A DNA stretch of 64,000 nt from Streptomyces sp. NBC_01237 (GTDB lineage Bacteria; Actinomycetota; Actinomycetes; Streptomycetales; Streptomycetaceae). Position numbers and translations under genes: made by a program. The notes below the pieces were generated by a model. It saw only the letters and a program-made list of their open reading frames with translations, did not search any database and was not told the DNA's origin. Positions 1 to 8,374 of the stretch are shown here, one piece after another. The first letter of the stretch is position 1; every line of letters starts with the position of its first letter. The stretch covers positions 4,960,001 to 5,024,000 of the forward strand of contig NZ_CP108508.1 of NCBI RefSeq assembly GCF_035917275.1, in the 5' to 3' direction.

Positions 1-86
1 CTCGACATCCGCATCCGCCGCTGGAGCCAACGCGCCTGACGGCCTGTTGAGCATGTGACGGCCAGCAAACGGCCCAGCGCACCAAG

Positions 87-126
87 AAGCCCCCCACCAC
101 GCGGAAAACCCGCAGGTGGGGGGCTC
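87..126 (-). terminator. Terminator downstream of gpmA
   Basis: An 11-bp perfect inverted repeat (AGCCCCCCACC at 88-98 and its complement at 115-125) flanks a 16-nt loop and lies 13 bases past the gpmA stop codon. Stable GC-rich hairpins directly after a stop are the usual terminator form in Streptomyces. Confidence 0.8.
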
Positions 127-138
127 GTTCAGCTCTGC

Positions 139-900
139 TTACTTCTTCTTGCCCTGGTTCTTCACGGCCTCGATGGCGGCCTTCGCCGCGTCCGGGTCGA
201 GGTACGTGCCACCCGGGTTCAGCGGGCGGAAGTCGGCGTCGAGCTCGTAGGAGAGCGGGATGCCGGTCGGGATGTTGAGGCCCGAGATATCCGCGTCGGA
301 GATGCCGTCCAGGTGCTTGACCAGAGCGCGGAGGCTGTTGCCGTGCGCGGCGACCAGGACGGTCTTGCCGTCGAGGAGGTCCGGGACGATGCCGTCGTAC
401 CAGTACGGCAGCATGCGGACGACGACGTCCTTGAGGCACTCGGTGCGCGGGCGCAGCTCCGGCGGGATCGTCGCGTAGCGCGGGTCGTCGCTCTGCGAGA
501 ACTCGGTGCCGTCCTCAAGGGCGGGCGGCGGGGTGTCGTAGGAGCGGCGCCAGAGCATGAACTGCTCCTCGCCGAACTCGGCGAGCGTCTGCGCCTTGTC
601 CTTGCCCTGGAGGGCGCCGTAGTGGCGCTCGTTCAGCCGCCAGGAGCGGTGGACCGGGATCCAGAGGCGGTCCGCGGAGTCCAGGGCGAGCTGGGCGGTG
701 CGGATCGCGCGGCGCTGGAGGGAGGTGTGCAGGACATCGGGGAGCAGACCGGCGTCCTTGAGCAGCTCACCGCCGCGGACTGCCTCCTTCTCGCCCTTCT
801 CGGTGAGGTTGACGTCCACCCAACCGGTGAACAGGTTCTTCGCGTTCCATTCGCTCTCGCCATGGCGGAGGAGGATCAGCTTGTACGGTGCGTCGGCCAT
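139..900 (-). CDS. gpmA: 2,3-bisphosphoglycerate-dependent phosphoglycerate mutase
   Basis: This glycolytic enzyme interconverts 3- and 2-phosphoglycerate in the cytosol through a phosphohistidine intermediate. The 253-residue product opens with the family signature RHGESEWN at about residues 12-19, where the first His is the phosphorylated residue. It also carries the LNERHYG segment and a distal [10 protein letters not shown] motif with the second catalytic His. The length matches bacterial dPGM enzymes, and the C-terminus ends in a short lysine tail (QGKKK). A strong hairpin follows the stop. The gene is divergent from the MFS gene at 1175 across about 270 bp. Identification is secure; paralogous histidine phosphatases lack the LNERHYG segment. 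Confidence 0.96.
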   Translation of the reverse strand: MADAPYKLILLRHGESEWNAKNLFTGWVDVNLTEKGEKEAVRGGELLKDAGLLPDVLHTSLQRRAIRTAQLALDSADRLWIPVHRSWRLNERHYGALQGKDKAQTLAEFGEEQFMLWRRSYDTPPPALEDGTEFSQSDDPRYATIPPELRPRTECLKDVVVRMLPYWYDGIVPDLLDGKTVLVAAHGNSLRALVKHLDGISDADISGLNIPTGIPLSYELDADFRPLNPGGTYLDPDAAKAAIEAVKNQGKKK

Positions 901-1174
901 GAGTCCGAGCGTAATCGAACCCTCCCGGCCTCCGCGCGCCCGGCCACAGGACGGACACGGGGGCGGAAGCGGGGGCCGGTCGCGGGGCGGATCCGGGGCG
1001 GCGGCAGGGTGGCCGCGACGGTCGGCCGAGGTGGCCTGAGCGGCCGGGCGCTGCGACGTTTGACGGTCGGCGTCAATCGAGTGGCGGCCCGGAACCCGCT
1101 CTTCGTAATGTTCGGATCGCCGCCGGGACTCTTACCGGTGACGCCCGTTCCGTACGTCCCCGGGGGGAACCCGC

Positions 1175-2527
1175 ATGTCTGTCGCCGGTCTCAGAAGAGC
1201 CGTACACGAGAGCGTGTCCGGGCTGCCCAGGGAGTTCTGGTGGCTGTGGGTCAGCACGCTGGTCAACCGGCTCGGGGCGTTCGTCGCCACGTTCATGGCG
1301 CTGTACCTGACGCTGGACCGGGGCTACTCGGCCTCGTACGCCGGGCTCGTCGCCGCGCTGCACGGGCTCGGCGGGGTCGTCTCCTCGCTCGGGGCCGGGG
1401 TGATGACGGACCGGCTCGGGCGGCGGCCCACGATGCTGATCGCGCAGACCTCGACCGCCGTGTCCGTGGCGGTGCTCGGGTTCATGGAGCACCCGTTCGC
1501 CATCGCCGGTGTCGCCTTCCTGGTCGGTATGGCGAGCAACGCCTCGCGCCCGGCCGTTCAGGCGATGATGGCCGACATCGTCCGGCCCGAGGACCGGGTG
1601 AGGGCCTTCTCGCTCAACTACTGGGCCATCAACCTGGGCTTCGCGGTCTCCTCCGCCGGGGCCGGGTTCATCGCCGAGTACAGCTATCTGGCGGGCTTCG
1701 TCGGCGAGGCCGCGATGACTCTGTTCTGCGCCGTCGTGGTGTTCCTGAAGGTGCCGGAATCCCGGCCGGAGCGGGCACCGGCGTCGAGCGGGGCAAAGCC
1801 GGGGTCGGACGACGGCGTGCGGCTGGGGACCGTCCTGCGCGACGGGCGGTTCATGGGCGTCGTCGGGCTGTCGTTCCTGGTGTCACTGATCTTCCAGCAG
1901 GGGTACGTGGGCCTGCCGGTGGCGATGGGCACGGACGGGCTCTCCAGCTCCGACTTCGGCACGGCCATCGCCGTCAACGGTGTGCTGATCGTGGCGCTCC
2001 AGATCCCCGTCACCCGCTTCATCGAGCACCGTGACCCGCGCCGCCTGCTGATCATCTCCTCGCTTCTCGCGGGGTACGGATTCGGGCTGACCGCGTTCGC
2101 CGGATCGGTCGCGGTGTACGCGCTGACGGTGTGCGTCTGGACCCTCGCGGAGATCGTCAACGCCCCGATCCAGACCGGCCTGGTCGTGCAGCTGTCGCCG
2201 GCTCAGGGGCGGGGTCGCTACCAGGGCATGTACACCATGTCGTGGTCGGTGGCCGCCCTCATCGCCCCGCTGATGTCCGGCATCGTGATCGACCGCTACG
2301 GCGCCGCCTGGCTGTGGGGGACCTGCGCGGTGCTGGGCACGGTGGCGGCGCTCGGCTACTGGCTGCTGATGCGGAACCTGCCGCAGTCAGGAGCGGGGGA
2401 GGTCCCCACGGGCGCCACCGCGCCGGTGCCGACGCCGGTGCCCGTGGCGGAGGCGGCTGTCCTGCCGGTGCCGGTGGCGGCCGCCGGGGGAGCGGCGAAG
2501 GACCTGGCCGCCGAGCAGACCGCCTGA
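1175..2527 (+). CDS. MFS transporter, multidrug-type
   Basis: A 450-residue major facilitator superfamily protein with about 12 hydrophobic segments in the cytoplasmic membrane. The loop after the second segment reads GVMTDRLGRRPT (around residues 76-87), the classical MFS motif A. A conserved-looking QAMMADIVRPEDR stretch follows in the N-terminal half. The last ~50 residues are a Pro/Val/Ala-rich cytoplasmic tail with PVPTPVPV-like repeats, which looks unstructured. The start is the ATG at 1175, preceded by a GGGGGGAA purine run. It stands alone, with no regulator or biosynthetic genes beside it, so the substrate cannot be told; proton-driven efflux is the likely mode. Confidence 0.85.
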   Translation: MSVAGLRRAVHESVSGLPREFWWLWVSTLVNRLGAFVATFMALYLTLDRGYSASYAGLVAALHGLGGVVSSLGAGVMTDRLGRRPTMLIAQTSTAVSVAVLGFMEHPFAIAGVAFLVGMASNASRPAVQAMMADIVRPEDRVRAFSLNYWAINLGFAVSSAGAGFIAEYSYLAGFVGEAAMTLFCAVVVFLKVPESRPERAPASSGAKPGSDDGVRLGTVLRDGRFMGVVGLSFLVSLIFQQGYVGLPVAMGTDGLSSSDFGTAIAVNGVLIVALQIPVTRFIEHRDPRRLLIISSLLAGYGFGLTAFAGSVAVYALTVCVWTLAEIVNAPIQTGLVVQLSPAQGRGRYQGMYTMSWSVAALIAPLMSGIVIDRYGAAWLWGTCAVLGTVAALGYWLLMRNLPQSGAGEVPTGATAPVPTPVPVAEAAVLPVPVAAAGGAAKDLAAEQTA

Positions 2528-2623
2528 CGGCTTCGAGGCCCTCCGCCGGGCCTCCCGGACCTGCCCGGCCGGGACGCCCCGCTGCGGATGACTCCGCCGC
2601 GGGGCGCCGTCCGTGTCCGGGAC

Positions 2624-2773
2624 TCAGCCGGAGCAGCCACCGCACTGGCACGGGCCGCCGGACTGGCAGCCGCACCCGCAGCCCGAGCCGCAGCCGCAGG
2701 CGCCGAGCACGGTCAGGCGCACCACTTCGGTCGGTGTCTCCTGCTGGGGTTCGGTCGTGGGGGAATCGGCCAT
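2624..2773 (-). CDS. Small cysteine-rich peptide, metallothionein-like
   Basis: A 49-residue open frame with ATG at 2773-2771 and TGA at 2626-2624, preceded on the minus strand by a good Shine-Dalgarno sequence (GAGGAGGG, 5-6 nt spacing). The first half is acidic and polar (MADSPTTEPQQETPTE), then a short VVRLTVLG strand. The last 24 residues hold eight cysteines in CxC and CxxxCxCxC spacing among glycines, ending CQCGGCSG. Cys-Gly-rich tails of this kind bind soft metals in bacterial metallothioneins; that role is inferred from composition only. It is monocistronic, between an MFS gene and phoU. An alternative reading is a metal-responsive leader or a precursor peptide, although no modification enzyme is adjacent. 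Confidence 0.75.
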   Translation of the reverse strand: MADSPTTEPQQETPTEVVRLTVLGACGCGSGCGCGCQSGGPCQCGGCSG

Positions 2774-2972
2774 GGTCCCTCCTCAGGTCGTACGGCTGGG
2801 CGGCGTACGACAGGTACGCCGCCGCCGGTGACGTACGACAGGTGCGCACGCCGGGGACGTACGGCATGGCGTGGCGCCCCCACCCCATTGCATGCCCACC
2901 CCGGCGGGCGCATCAACGGCGCACGCGCGCAGGACAAACGTGCGACGACCGCACTCCGGAGGCGCCCCGCAC

Positions 2973-3140
2973 GCCCCGCTTCCGTACGGGACGGTCCGAC
3001 GGGCCCCTTCCGTACGGGACGGTCCGACGGGCCCCTTCCGTACGGGACGGTCCGACAGGCCCCTTCCGTACGGGACGGTCCGACAGGCCCCTTCCGTGCG
3101 GGACGGTCCTGCACCCCCCATCCGTACGGGACGGTCCTAC
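2973..3140. repeat. Six-copy 28-bp tandem repeat next to phoU
   Basis: Six head-to-tail units of exactly 28 bp occupy 2973-3140. Units 2 and 3 (3001-3028, 3029-3056) are identical, unit 4 differs at one base, and units 1, 5 and 6 diverge more. Each holds TCCGTACGGGACGGTCC, in which CCGTACGG is palindromic (CCGTGCGG in unit 5). The last unit overlaps the phoU stop codon (3137-3139). There are no unique spacers between units, so it is not a CRISPR array. Confidence 0.9.
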
Positions 3141-3814
3141 ACGCCCTCCACCGGGGCCGCCGCCTGGATCTCGTCCGCGTGCTCACCCGTCACCAGGTAG
3201 ACCACGCGCTTGGCGACCGACACCGCGTGGTCGGCGAAGCGCTCGTAGTAGCGGCCGAGCAGCGTGACGTCGACGGCCGTCTCGATGCCGTGCTTCCAGC
3301 GGTCGTCCATCAGGTGCTGGAACAGGGTGCGGTGCAGCAGGTCCATCTCGTCGTCGTCCTGCTCCAGCTGCAGTGCCAGATCGACGTCCTTGGTGATGAT
3401 GACCTCGGCGGCCTTGGCCATCAGCCGCTGGGCGAGCTGGCCCATCTCCAGGATCGTGGCGTGCAGGTCGTGCGGTACCGCGGACTGCGGGAAGCGCAGC
3501 CGGGCCAGCTTGGCGACGTGCTGGGCGAGGTCGCCCGAACGCTCCAGGTCGGCGCTCATCCGCAGCGACGTGACCACGATCCGCAGATCGGTCGCCACGG
3601 GCTGCTGGCGGGCGAGCAGCGCGATGGCACGTGCCTCCAGGTCGTGCTGGAGGTCGTCGACCTTCTGGTCGGCGGCGATCACGGTCTCCGCGAGCTTGAG
3701 GTCGGCGTCGAGCATGGACGTGGTGGCGCGTCCGATCGCCGACCCGACGAGCCGGGCCATCTCGACCAGGCCCTCGCCGATCGAATCGAGTTCCTCGTGG
3801 TAAGCGTCGCGCAT
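3137..3814 (-). CDS. phoU: Phosphate transport system regulator PhoU
   Basis: A 225-residue all-helical protein beginning MRDAYHEELDSIGEGLVEMARLV, typical of PhoU, which has two three-helix bundles of about 100 residues each. Family-type segments are KVDDLQHDLEARAIALLARQQP, LRMSADLERSGDLAQHVAKLA and the second-bundle equivalent YYERFADHAVSVAKRVVYLVTG. PhoU links the PstSCAB transporter to the PhoR kinase and represses the Pho response when phosphate is ample. It is transcribed away from phoR-phoP, and a PHO box lies in the shared intergenic region. The open frame extends far upstream, but the ATG at 3814 gives the normal N-terminus. The stop codon lies inside a 28-bp tandem repeat. Confidence 0.96.
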   Translation of the reverse strand: MRDAYHEELDSIGEGLVEMARLVGSAIGRATTSMLDADLKLAETVIAADQKVDDLQHDLEARAIALLARQQPVATDLRIVVTSLRMSADLERSGDLAQHVAKLARLRFPQSAVPHDLHATILEMGQLAQRLMAKAAEVIITKDVDLALQLEQDDDEMDLLHRTLFQHLMDDRWKHGIETAVDVTLLGRYYERFADHAVSVAKRVVYLVTGEHADEIQAAAPVEGV

Positions 3815-3912
3815 GAGAAATGTCTCCAGTTTCTTGGACCGTCCTGGGGCCGGGCTCTGGGGCCGGCCCCCACGCTCCCACGGTGCGTGCGCAACGCGTC
3901 CGGATCCGGCCC

Positions 3913-3945
3913 CCGAAGTGAACCGGTACTTGCTCCTCGGTGAAC
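3913..3945 (-). promoter_or_regulatory. PHO box (PhoP operator) between phoU and phoR
   Basis: On the minus strand three consecutive 11-bp units read GTTCACCGAGG, AGCAAGTACCG and GTTCACTTCGG. The outer two match the GTTCACC direct-repeat unit of Streptomyces PHO boxes with the correct 11-nt register. It lies about 100 bp upstream of the phoU ATG and about 75 bp upstream of the phoR ATG, so PhoP could act on both promoters. PhoP control of this divergent region is known in S. coelicolor; occupancy here is inferred. Confidence 0.8.
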
Positions 3946-4018
3946 TCTGGGCGACGAGTGTTCGAGATGGCACCCGGATGGCTGGGAGAGTGTCGTCGCG
4001 CCCGCATAACCTTGAAGC

Positions 4019-5281
4019 ATGGACGTGAACGCGGCGGTCGCCGCAGCTGCAGCGATCGCCGGGCTGTGTACCGGTGTGATCGCCATGCTGGCGTTCCGCT
4101 GGAGCGAGCGCGACCTGAAACGGCCCACGCGTACGTCCCTGCGGCCCGACGGCAATGCCGCACTGCCCCCGGGAGTGGACACGGTCCTCTCCGTGCTCAG
4201 CTCCTCCGCCGTCGTGCTCGACGAGAGCGACAGCGTCGTCAAGGCCAGCTCCGCCGCGTACGCGCTGGGTCTGGTCAGGGGCGGGCGCCTCGCCGTCGAG
4301 CCGATGCTCCACATGGCCAGGGACGCCCGCCGCGACGGCGAGATACGGCAGGTCGAGCTGGACCTGCCCCGGCGCGGGACGGGCCGGGGCGAGGCGCTCG
4401 CCGTCTCCGCCCGGGTCGCCCCGCTGGGCTCCCGGCTGGTGCTGCTGCTGGTGGAGGACCTCACCGAGGCCCGCCGCATAGAGGCGGTACGGCGCGACTT
4501 CGTCGCCAACGTCAGCCATGAGCTCAAGACGCCGACCGGGGCTCTCTCGCTGCTCTCCGAGGCGGTCATGGACGCCTCGGACGACCCGGAGGCGGTCGAG
4601 CGGTTCGCCGGGCGGATGCAGATCGAGGCGACCCGGCTGACCAACCTCGTCCAGGAACTGATCGACCTCTCCCGGGTGCAGAACGACGACCCGCTGGAGG
4701 ACGCCGAACCGGTCCGGGTGGACGAGCTCGTCGCCGAGGCCATCGACCGCTGCCGCCAGCAGGCGGGCTCGAAGCAGATCACCATGGCCTCGGGCGGTAC
4801 CGCGGACCTGTTCATATGGGGGAACCGCGGCCAGCTCGCGGCGGCCCTCGGCAACCTCGTCGAGAACGCCGTCAACTACAGTCCCGCCCGCACCCGTGTC
4901 GGTATCGCCGCCCGCCGCATCGCCGCAACCGGCGGGGATCTGATCGAGATAGCCGTGACCGACCAGGGCATCGGCATCTCCGAGAAGGACCGCGAGCGGG
5001 TCTTCGAGCGGTTCTACCGCGTCGACCCGGCCCGCTCCCGGGCCACCGGTGGCACCGGTCTCGGCCTCGCCATCGTCAAGCACGTGGCCGCCTCGCACGG
5101 CGGGGAGGTCACCGTCTGGAGCTCCGAGGGACAGGGCTCCACCTTCACCCTGCGGCTGCCCGAATCGGGCGTCGTACGGGAGCGCACCACCGGCGGACCG
5201 CTTATCGTCAATGGTGACGACGAGGGCCCGTACGAGACCGACACCTTTGAACCATTCCCCGCCCCGGAGGCTCTTCCGTGA
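4019..5281 (+). CDS. phoR: Phosphate-sensing histidine kinase PhoR (SenX3-like)
   Basis: A 420-residue membrane-anchored sensor kinase. One N-terminal transmembrane segment (about residues 4-25) precedes a PAS-like region (about 50-150). The HisKA dimerisation helix holds the phospho-accepting VSHELKTPTG motif. The HATPase domain has the N box NLVENAVNYS, G1 VTDQGIGI, F box ERFYRVDPARS and G2 GTGLGLAIVKH. The short extracytoplasmic part fits SenX3/PhoR kinases, which sense phosphate through Pst/PhoU rather than by direct binding. The stop codon overlaps the phoP GTG start by 4 nt, so the two are translationally coupled. Divergent phoU and a PHO box upstream support the identification. Confidence 0.95.
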   Translation: MDVNAAVAAAAAIAGLCTGVIAMLAFRWSERDLKRPTRTSLRPDGNAALPPGVDTVLSVLSSSAVVLDESDSVVKASSAAYALGLVRGGRLAVEPMLHMARDARRDGEIRQVELDLPRRGTGRGEALAVSARVAPLGSRLVLLLVEDLTEARRIEAVRRDFVANVSHELKTPTGALSLLSEAVMDASDDPEAVERFAGRMQIEATRLTNLVQELIDLSRVQNDDPLEDAEPVRVDELVAEAIDRCRQQAGSKQITMASGGTADLFIWGNRGQLAAALGNLVENAVNYSPARTRVGIAARRIAATGGDLIEIAVTDQGIGISEKDRERVFERFYRVDPARSRATGGTGLGLAIVKHVAASHGGEVTVWSSEGQGSTFTLRLPESGVVRERTTGGPLIVNGDDEGPYETDTFEPFPAPEALP

Positions 5282-5958
5282 CCCGAGTGCTTGTCGTCGA
5301 GGATGAGGAATCCTTCAGCGACGCCCTGTCCTACATGCTGCGCAAGGAAGGCTTCGAGGTGGCCGTGGCGGCCACCGGCCCCGACGGTCTCGACGAGTTC
5401 GAGCGCAACGGCGCCGACCTCGTCCTGCTCGACCTGATGCTGCCGGGTCTGCCCGGCACCGAGGTGTGCCGCCAGCTGCGCGGCCGCTCCAACGTCCCGG
5501 TGATCATGGTCACCGCCAAGGACAGCGAGATCGACAAGGTCGTCGGGCTGGAAATAGGAGCCGACGACTATGTGACCAAGCCCTTCTCCTCGCGGGAGCT
5601 GGTCGCCCGCATCCGCGCCGTCCTGCGCCGCCGCGGCGAGCCGGAGGAGGTCGCCCCGGCCGCTCTGGAGGCCGGCCCGGTCCGGATGGATGTGGACCGC
5701 CATGTCGTCACGGTCTCCGGCGGCAAGGTGGACCTCCCGCTCAAGGAGTTCGACCTCCTGGAGATGCTCCTGCGCAACGCGGGCCGCGTACTGACCCGCA
5801 TGCAGCTGATCGACCGCGTCTGGGGCGCGGACTACGTGGGTGACACCAAGACCCTCGACGTCCATGTGAAGCGCCTCCGCGCCAAGATCGAGCCCGACCC
5901 GGGTGCGCCGCGCTACCTGGTGACGGTGCGGGGCCTGGGGTACAAGTTCGAGCCGTAG
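5278..5958 (+). CDS. phoP: Phosphate response regulator PhoP
   Basis: A 226-residue OmpR/PhoB-family regulator. The receiver domain carries the acidic pair near residues 8-10 (VEDEE), the phosphorylated Asp at about position 52 in LVLLDLMLPG, the T of VTAKD and the K of YVTKPF. The C-terminal winged helix contains LKEFDLLEMLLRNAGRVLTR and the recognition/wing segment DVHVKRLRAKIEPDP...VRGLGYKFEP. It binds PHO boxes and controls phosphate scavenging, and in Streptomyces also represses antibiotic and nitrogen genes. The start is a GTG overlapping the phoR stop. A perfect 38-bp palindrome ends the operon. Confidence 0.96.
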   Translation: MTRVLVVEDEESFSDALSYMLRKEGFEVAVAATGPDGLDEFERNGADLVLLDLMLPGLPGTEVCRQLRGRSNVPVIMVTAKDSEIDKVVGLEIGADDYVTKPFSSRELVARIRAVLRRRGEPEEVAPAALEAGPVRMDVDRHVVTVSGGKVDLPLKEFDLLEMLLRNAGRVLTRMQLIDRVWGADYVGDTKTLDVHVKRLRAKIEPDPGAPRYLVTVRGLGYKFEP

Positions 5959-5982
5959 ACCGGCACCTGACACGTGTGATGT

Positions 5983-6020
5983 GTGAAGGGGCGCCTCCCG
6001 GCCGGGAGGCGCCCCTTCAC
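5983..6020. terminator. Bidirectional terminator between phoP and the lipoprotein gene
   Basis: A perfect 38-bp palindrome with a 19-bp stem (GTGAAGGGGCGCCTCCCGG and its complement) lies in the 81-bp gap between two convergent genes. It can serve both. Confidence 0.9.
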
Positions 6021-6039
6021 GTGTACGCGGCTGCGTGGG

Positions 6040-6720
6040 TCAGTGACCCGTGGACTCCGAGCTGGAGGCGGTGTCGCCGGGGGTGCCCGCACCGGTCGCG
6101 CCGTCCGACGGCGTGCCGGAGGTCGCGGAGCCCGTCGGCTCTCCCGGGGTCGGGGAGGTCCCGTCGGAGGCCGTCCGCGTCGGCTTCGGCGACGGAGTCG
6201 CGGGCAGCGAGCTCGGGCCGAAGCCCTCGAAGAAGGTGGTCGCCGGGACGACGCTGGCGCCGAGCCCGATGTCGCCGGTCCGGCTGAGCTTGAAGACGAC
6301 CTGCTGGACGTCGCCGTTCCGGGCGGCCTCGCGGCCGTTCTCGATCACGGCGGCGGCGTTGCCCTTGCCGCCGATGACGACCCGTCCGCCGGCCGGGACC
6401 ACGATCGGGCCCTTGCCCTCGGCGGCGTGCAGCTTCACCTCGGCGTTGGAGCCCGGCAGCGTGATGGTCTCCAGGACCTCGCGCTTGGTGGAGTCGTTGA
6501 AGAGCGTCGCGGCGACCACGGCCGGACCCTCGGCGTCGTGCTCGGGCTGTGTGATGACGTTGACGTTCTGGATCTTGATGGTGCCGACCGAGGTGGCCGC
6601 GTTGTCGGGCCTGATCTGGAGCGTCTGTGCGTCGTTGCCCGCGCTGCAGGCGGACATCGAGGCGATCGAGAACACGAGGGCAGTGGCGGCGAGAGCGCCG
6701 TGTCGAAGGCTGCGGCTCAC
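6040..6720 (-). CDS. Secreted lipoprotein of unknown function
   Basis: A 226-residue predicted lipoprotein. A basic N-terminus and hydrophobic stretch (ALAATALVFSIASMSAC) end in a lipobox with the acylated Cys at about residue 25. A beta-rich domain of about 130 residues follows (IKIQNVNVITQPE ... VVPAGGRVVIGG), resembling small copper-chaperone-like or immunoglobulin-like secreted domains. A low-complexity Ser/Thr/Gly/Pro tail of about 60 residues completes it. I chose the GTG at 6720 because AAGGAG lies upstream and it gives a normal signal peptide; an ATG at 6777 would add 19 residues. It converges on phoP and shares its terminator. Metal or phosphate roles would be guesswork. Confidence 0.8.
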   Translation of the reverse strand: MSRSLRHGALAATALVFSIASMSACSAGNDAQTLQIRPDNAATSVGTIKIQNVNVITQPEHDAEGPAVVAATLFNDSTKREVLETITLPGSNAEVKLHAAEGKGPIVVPAGGRVVIGGKGNAAAVIENGREAARNGDVQQVVFKLSRTGDIGLGASVVPATTFFEGFGPSSLPATPSPKPTRTASDGTSPTPGEPTGSATSGTPSDGATGAGTPGDTASSSESTGH

Positions 6721-7350
6721 GGCGGCGGCAACTCCTTGAACGTTCGGTCTGCGGGCTTCGGACTCTGCGGACGGCAAGGACGGGCGACGTAAAGCCGCCC
6801 TAAGTGTGTGTCAGCGAGGTCAGGCTACCGAGCCGCCGCTCCCGCCCCGCACCCGACCCGCCCCCTTGGGCCCACTGCCTCGTGCCGCGACCTGTCCGGC
6901 ACCGCTCAGACCTGCCCGGCACCCCCGCGACCCGCCGACGCGGATTCGCAGTTCGTTCACATTACGGGGGTGATCAATTTCCCGGTCCTTGGCGTATTCC
7001 TTACGCATAATCCGTGAGCGGGAGGGTCGTTGATCGAATTCATTGGGCCTCCGCTCTTACCTCCGTACGGGTGATCGATCTCCGAACGGAGTACGGAAAG
7101 TTCACCATCTGGAATCCGGCAAAACGGGACGTTCAGCCCCTTCTGGAGGGGTTGCGACATGTGTGACGCGCGCGTTTCACCGTGGCCGCACAGTGGCTCC
7201 GACCTGCGAATACCGGCTTCCGGAAGCCTTCCGCAGCACGTTCCTGTTGCTGTTGTCAAGCCCCGAGATATGCCCTGACCTGCGAAAACGCCATTCAGGA
7301 GATGCTGTTCTCGTGTTACTCTGGATAGCCACGGAAGGGGTACCTGTCAC
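6721..7350. other. Long intergenic region upstream of carD
   Basis: About 630 bp without a supportable gene, between the divergent lipoprotein gene and carD. From 6955 to 7345 the base composition is clearly more AT-rich than the flanking genes (for example around 6970-7020 and 7225-7330), as expected for promoters in this genome. I cannot assign exact -10/-35 elements. GGAAGGGG at 7332-7339 is the carD ribosome binding site. Confidence 0.6.
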
Positions 7351-7833
7351 ATGACGTTCAAGGTTGGCGACACCGTGGTCTATCCCCATCACGGGGCCGC
7401 GCTGATCGAGGCTATCGAAACTCGCCAGATCAAAGGCGTGGACAAGACCTACTTGGTGCTCAAGGTCGCCCAGGGCGACTTGACGGTTCGTGTGCCGGCG
7501 GACAATGCGGAGTTCGTGGGCGTGCGCGACGTGGTCGGGCAGGACGGGCTGGACCGGGTCTTCGAGGTGCTGCGCGCGCCGTACGCCGAAGAGCCGACGA
7601 ACTGGTCCCGTCGCTACAAGGCAAATCTCGAGAAGCTCGCCTCCGGCGATGTCATCAAGGTCGCCGAAGTGGTGCGTGACCTGTGGCGCCGTGAGCGTGA
7701 GCGCGGTCTCTCCGCAGGTGAAAAGCGCATGCTCGCCAAGGCCCGCCAGATTCTGGTGAGCGAGCTCGCACTCGCGGAGAACACGAACGAGGACAAGGCC
7801 GAGGCCCTTCTCGACGAGGTCCTCGCGTCCTGA
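7351..7833 (+). CDS. carD: CarD-family RNA polymerase-binding regulator
   Basis: A 160-residue protein matching CarD/CdnL. The N-terminal Tudor-like RNA polymerase interaction domain (about 1-55: [20 protein letters not shown]...[16 protein letters not shown]) contacts the beta subunit. The C-terminal helical DNA-binding part contains [17 protein letters not shown], with the conserved Trp that stabilises the melted bubble, and ends with a helix of repeated Ala/Leu/Glu. The protein stabilises open complexes at rRNA and many housekeeping promoters. It is followed by ispD-ispF after about 540 bp, an arrangement shared with mycobacteria. The start ATG at 7351 has a clear purine-rich RBS. Confidence 0.95.
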   Translation: MTFKVGDTVVYPHHGAALIEAIETRQIKGVDKTYLVLKVAQGDLTVRVPADNAEFVGVRDVVGQDGLDRVFEVLRAPYAEEPTNWSRRYKANLEKLASGDVIKVAEVVRDLWRRERERGLSAGEKRMLAKARQILVSELALAENTNEDKAEALLDEVLAS

Positions 7834-8374
7834 ATCGGCTCGGGCCGATTTCGGCTCGGACCGAAACGGTCGGACCGGATCGTCCCGGACTGAACCGGAT
7901 CGGGTCATACCGATCGTAAGAATGTGTCGCGGTGCCCGTTGACCAGCCGTATTCACGCTGTGTCGTCGGGCCCTGCGGCATGTTCGGACGCGGTTACCCG
8001 AAGGGGTGTGGCGACCGGACGGACGCGGTTACCGGTGCGTATTCCGGAAACGTGCCGTACGTGGGGCCGGTGGTGTGTGCGGAACGCATGATGCCGCCCG
8101 TACCGGACGTTCATGAAGGTGCGCGACTTCCCTTTTCGGCCAAACCGCTACCACTCAATTCGGCCATGTCATGGGCAAAGCCTGCGCTGATCCGCCCCCG
8201 CCGGTTGTTCCCGGCTACCGTCCCCCAGTAGCCGACCCCGAGCCGTACGGCGACCGACTCGACCGGGTGTCACGGAAGGGGCCCGGATCAAGTCAGGTCG
8301 TCACGCCCGGCTCGCTGGGGCCATACCCATGTCGGCCGTGGAAACAAACCTGCCGAAGCTTCGGAGTGCAACCG
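7834..8374. other. Intergenic region between carD and ispD
   Basis: 541 bp with no convincing gene. Just after carD (7838-7890) several short self-complementary CGG-rich stretches, such as TTCGGCTCGGACCGAA, may form a weak terminator. The middle (7915-8165) is less GC-rich and probably contains the ispDF promoter. GGAG at 8363-8366 is the ispD ribosome binding site. Confidence 0.55.

Noticed and set aside
55..2034. Long plus-strand open frame across gpmA and the MFS gene
   Set aside because: It is the GC-rich antisense and out-of-frame shadow of two well-identified genes and matches no family.
2973..3140. Possible CRISPR array because of the regular 28-bp repeats
   Set aside because: Units are directly adjacent with no unique spacers, and no cas genes are near.
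3815..5098. N-terminal extension of phoU through the phoR gene
   Set aside because: Reads antisense to phoR; PhoU has its normal start at 3814.
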